Assembly (NCBI GenBank): GCA_937950105.1
Contig: CALFEM010000297.1
Coordinates: 1 to 5,738, forward strand
From: an uncultured Alphaproteobacteria bacterium
Lineage (GTDB): Bacteria > Pseudomonadota > Alphaproteobacteria > Rhizobiales > Hyphomicrobiaceae
Length of the DNA: 5,738 nucleotides
Direction of reading: 5' to 3'
Below, one piece after another: positions 5,371-5,738 of this stretch. The position numbers and the translations under genes were made by a program. The notes under the pieces are model-generated. The model was not told the DNA's origin. It saw only the letters and a program-made list of their open reading frames with translations, and ran no database searches. The first letter of the stretch is position 1, and each line of letters begins with the position of its first letter.

Positions 5371-5738
5371 TCAGAACTTGATGCGCGCGCCGGTCATGAC
5401 CGCGTCGAAGCGGATGTCATGATCGGTGATCGTCAGCAGATCGGTGATGTCGTCAGCCCAGTAGTGGCGATACGAAACGTACAGCTCCATCGCTGCCGCA
5501 TCGATATGCTGGACCACACCAACGCCGATCGTCTCGGCCGTCTCGTTGAACAGGCTCTGGTCGAAGGCGAGGAACGGGCCGGAGTTGATCGCAATGCCGT
5601 TGTCCCAGATGCGATAGTACTCGCCGTAGATCGCGGTCTGGCCGAGCGGCAGCCACTTCCGCAGGATACCACCCTTCACGTAGATGTACTTCTCGTCGAG
5701 CAGTTCCGCGACCGGGAACGGCGACTCTGTCCAATGGC
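5371..5738 (-). CDS. Outer-membrane porin-like beta-barrel protein (C-terminal part)
   Basis: The minus-strand frame is open from the right edge (first full codon at 5736) to TGA at 5373-5371, giving the last 121 residues; no start codon with a plausible upstream site lies in the window, and the GTG at 5679 is an internal Val. The fragment alternates polar and hydrophobic/aromatic residues as in barrel strands: EKYIYVKGGILRKWL, GQTAIYGEYYRIWDNG, ETIGVGVVQHI, AMELYVSYRHYWAD, RFDAVMTGARIKF. It ends in Phe, with aromatic and hydrophobic spacing typical of the C-terminal signal recognised by the BAM complex. The 'GVVQHIDAAAMELYVSYRHY...DAVMTGARIKF' ending is what I know from alphaproteobacterial proteins annotated as porins; it does not look like the classical rhizobial Porin_2 ending. 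It is convergent with the CsbD gene, shares its terminator, and its promoter is outside the window. The substrate cannot be inferred. Confidence 0.8.
   Translation of the reverse strand, partial: HWTESPFPVAELLDEKYIYVKGGILRKWLPLGQTAIYGEYYRIWDNGIAINSGPFLAFDQSLFNETAETIGVGVVQHIDAAAMELYVSYRHYWADDITDLLTITDHDIRFDAVMTGARIKF

Overview
The window is GC-rich, tightly coded bacterial DNA. Codon use biased to G/C in third positions, the gene set (DUF1328, ElaB/YqjD-like, CsbD, a long AI-2E-type permease, an outer-membrane porin) and two promoter-like sites of the EcfG general-stress type all point to an alphaproteobacterium, most likely of the order Hyphomicrobiales (Rhizobiales). I cannot name the genus. 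No phage, IS, tRNA, rRNA or CRISPR element is visible.

Layout, left to right: (1) 1-136, the 3' end of a small DUF1328 membrane protein. (2) 235-1671, a 478-aa inner-membrane protein with two N-terminal helices and a C-terminal region that looks like a small-GTPase fold whose nucleotide-binding motifs have been lost. (3) 1672-1774, an intergenic region with a tandem 8-bp repeat inside an inverted repeat, then an exact GGAAC-N16-CGTT promoter. (4) 1775-2080 and 2142-2681, a probable two-gene operon of an ElaB/YqjD-like tail-anchored protein and a three-helix, holin-like membrane protein, ending in a weak hairpin-plus-T5 terminator. (5) 2682-2875, a 194-bp leader region with a strong hairpin and a pair of TGGCCA palindromes. 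(6) 2876-4735, an AI-2E/PerM-type permease of 619 aa with a soluble C-terminal extension of about 235 aa that resembles a two-part cobalamin-binding module without its histidine motif. (7) 4736-4899, a second exact GGAAC-N16-CGTT promoter. (8) 4900-5301, a CsbD-family protein made of two CsbD units in tandem. (9) 5321-5357, a perfect 13-bp terminator hairpin shared with a convergent gene. (10) 5371-5738, minus strand, the C-terminal end of a porin-like beta-barrel.

Taken together this looks like a chromosomal envelope-stress / general-stress neighbourhood. CsbD, ElaB/YqjD and DUF1328 relatives are typical stationary-phase or stress-induced small proteins, and two of the transcription units carry the promoter signature read by EcfG-type sigma factors. 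The points most worth a second look are the paired stress promoters, the apparent pseudo-GTPase, and the degenerate cobalamin-domain-like tail on the permease. Family calls come from reading the translated sequence by eye, without a database search.
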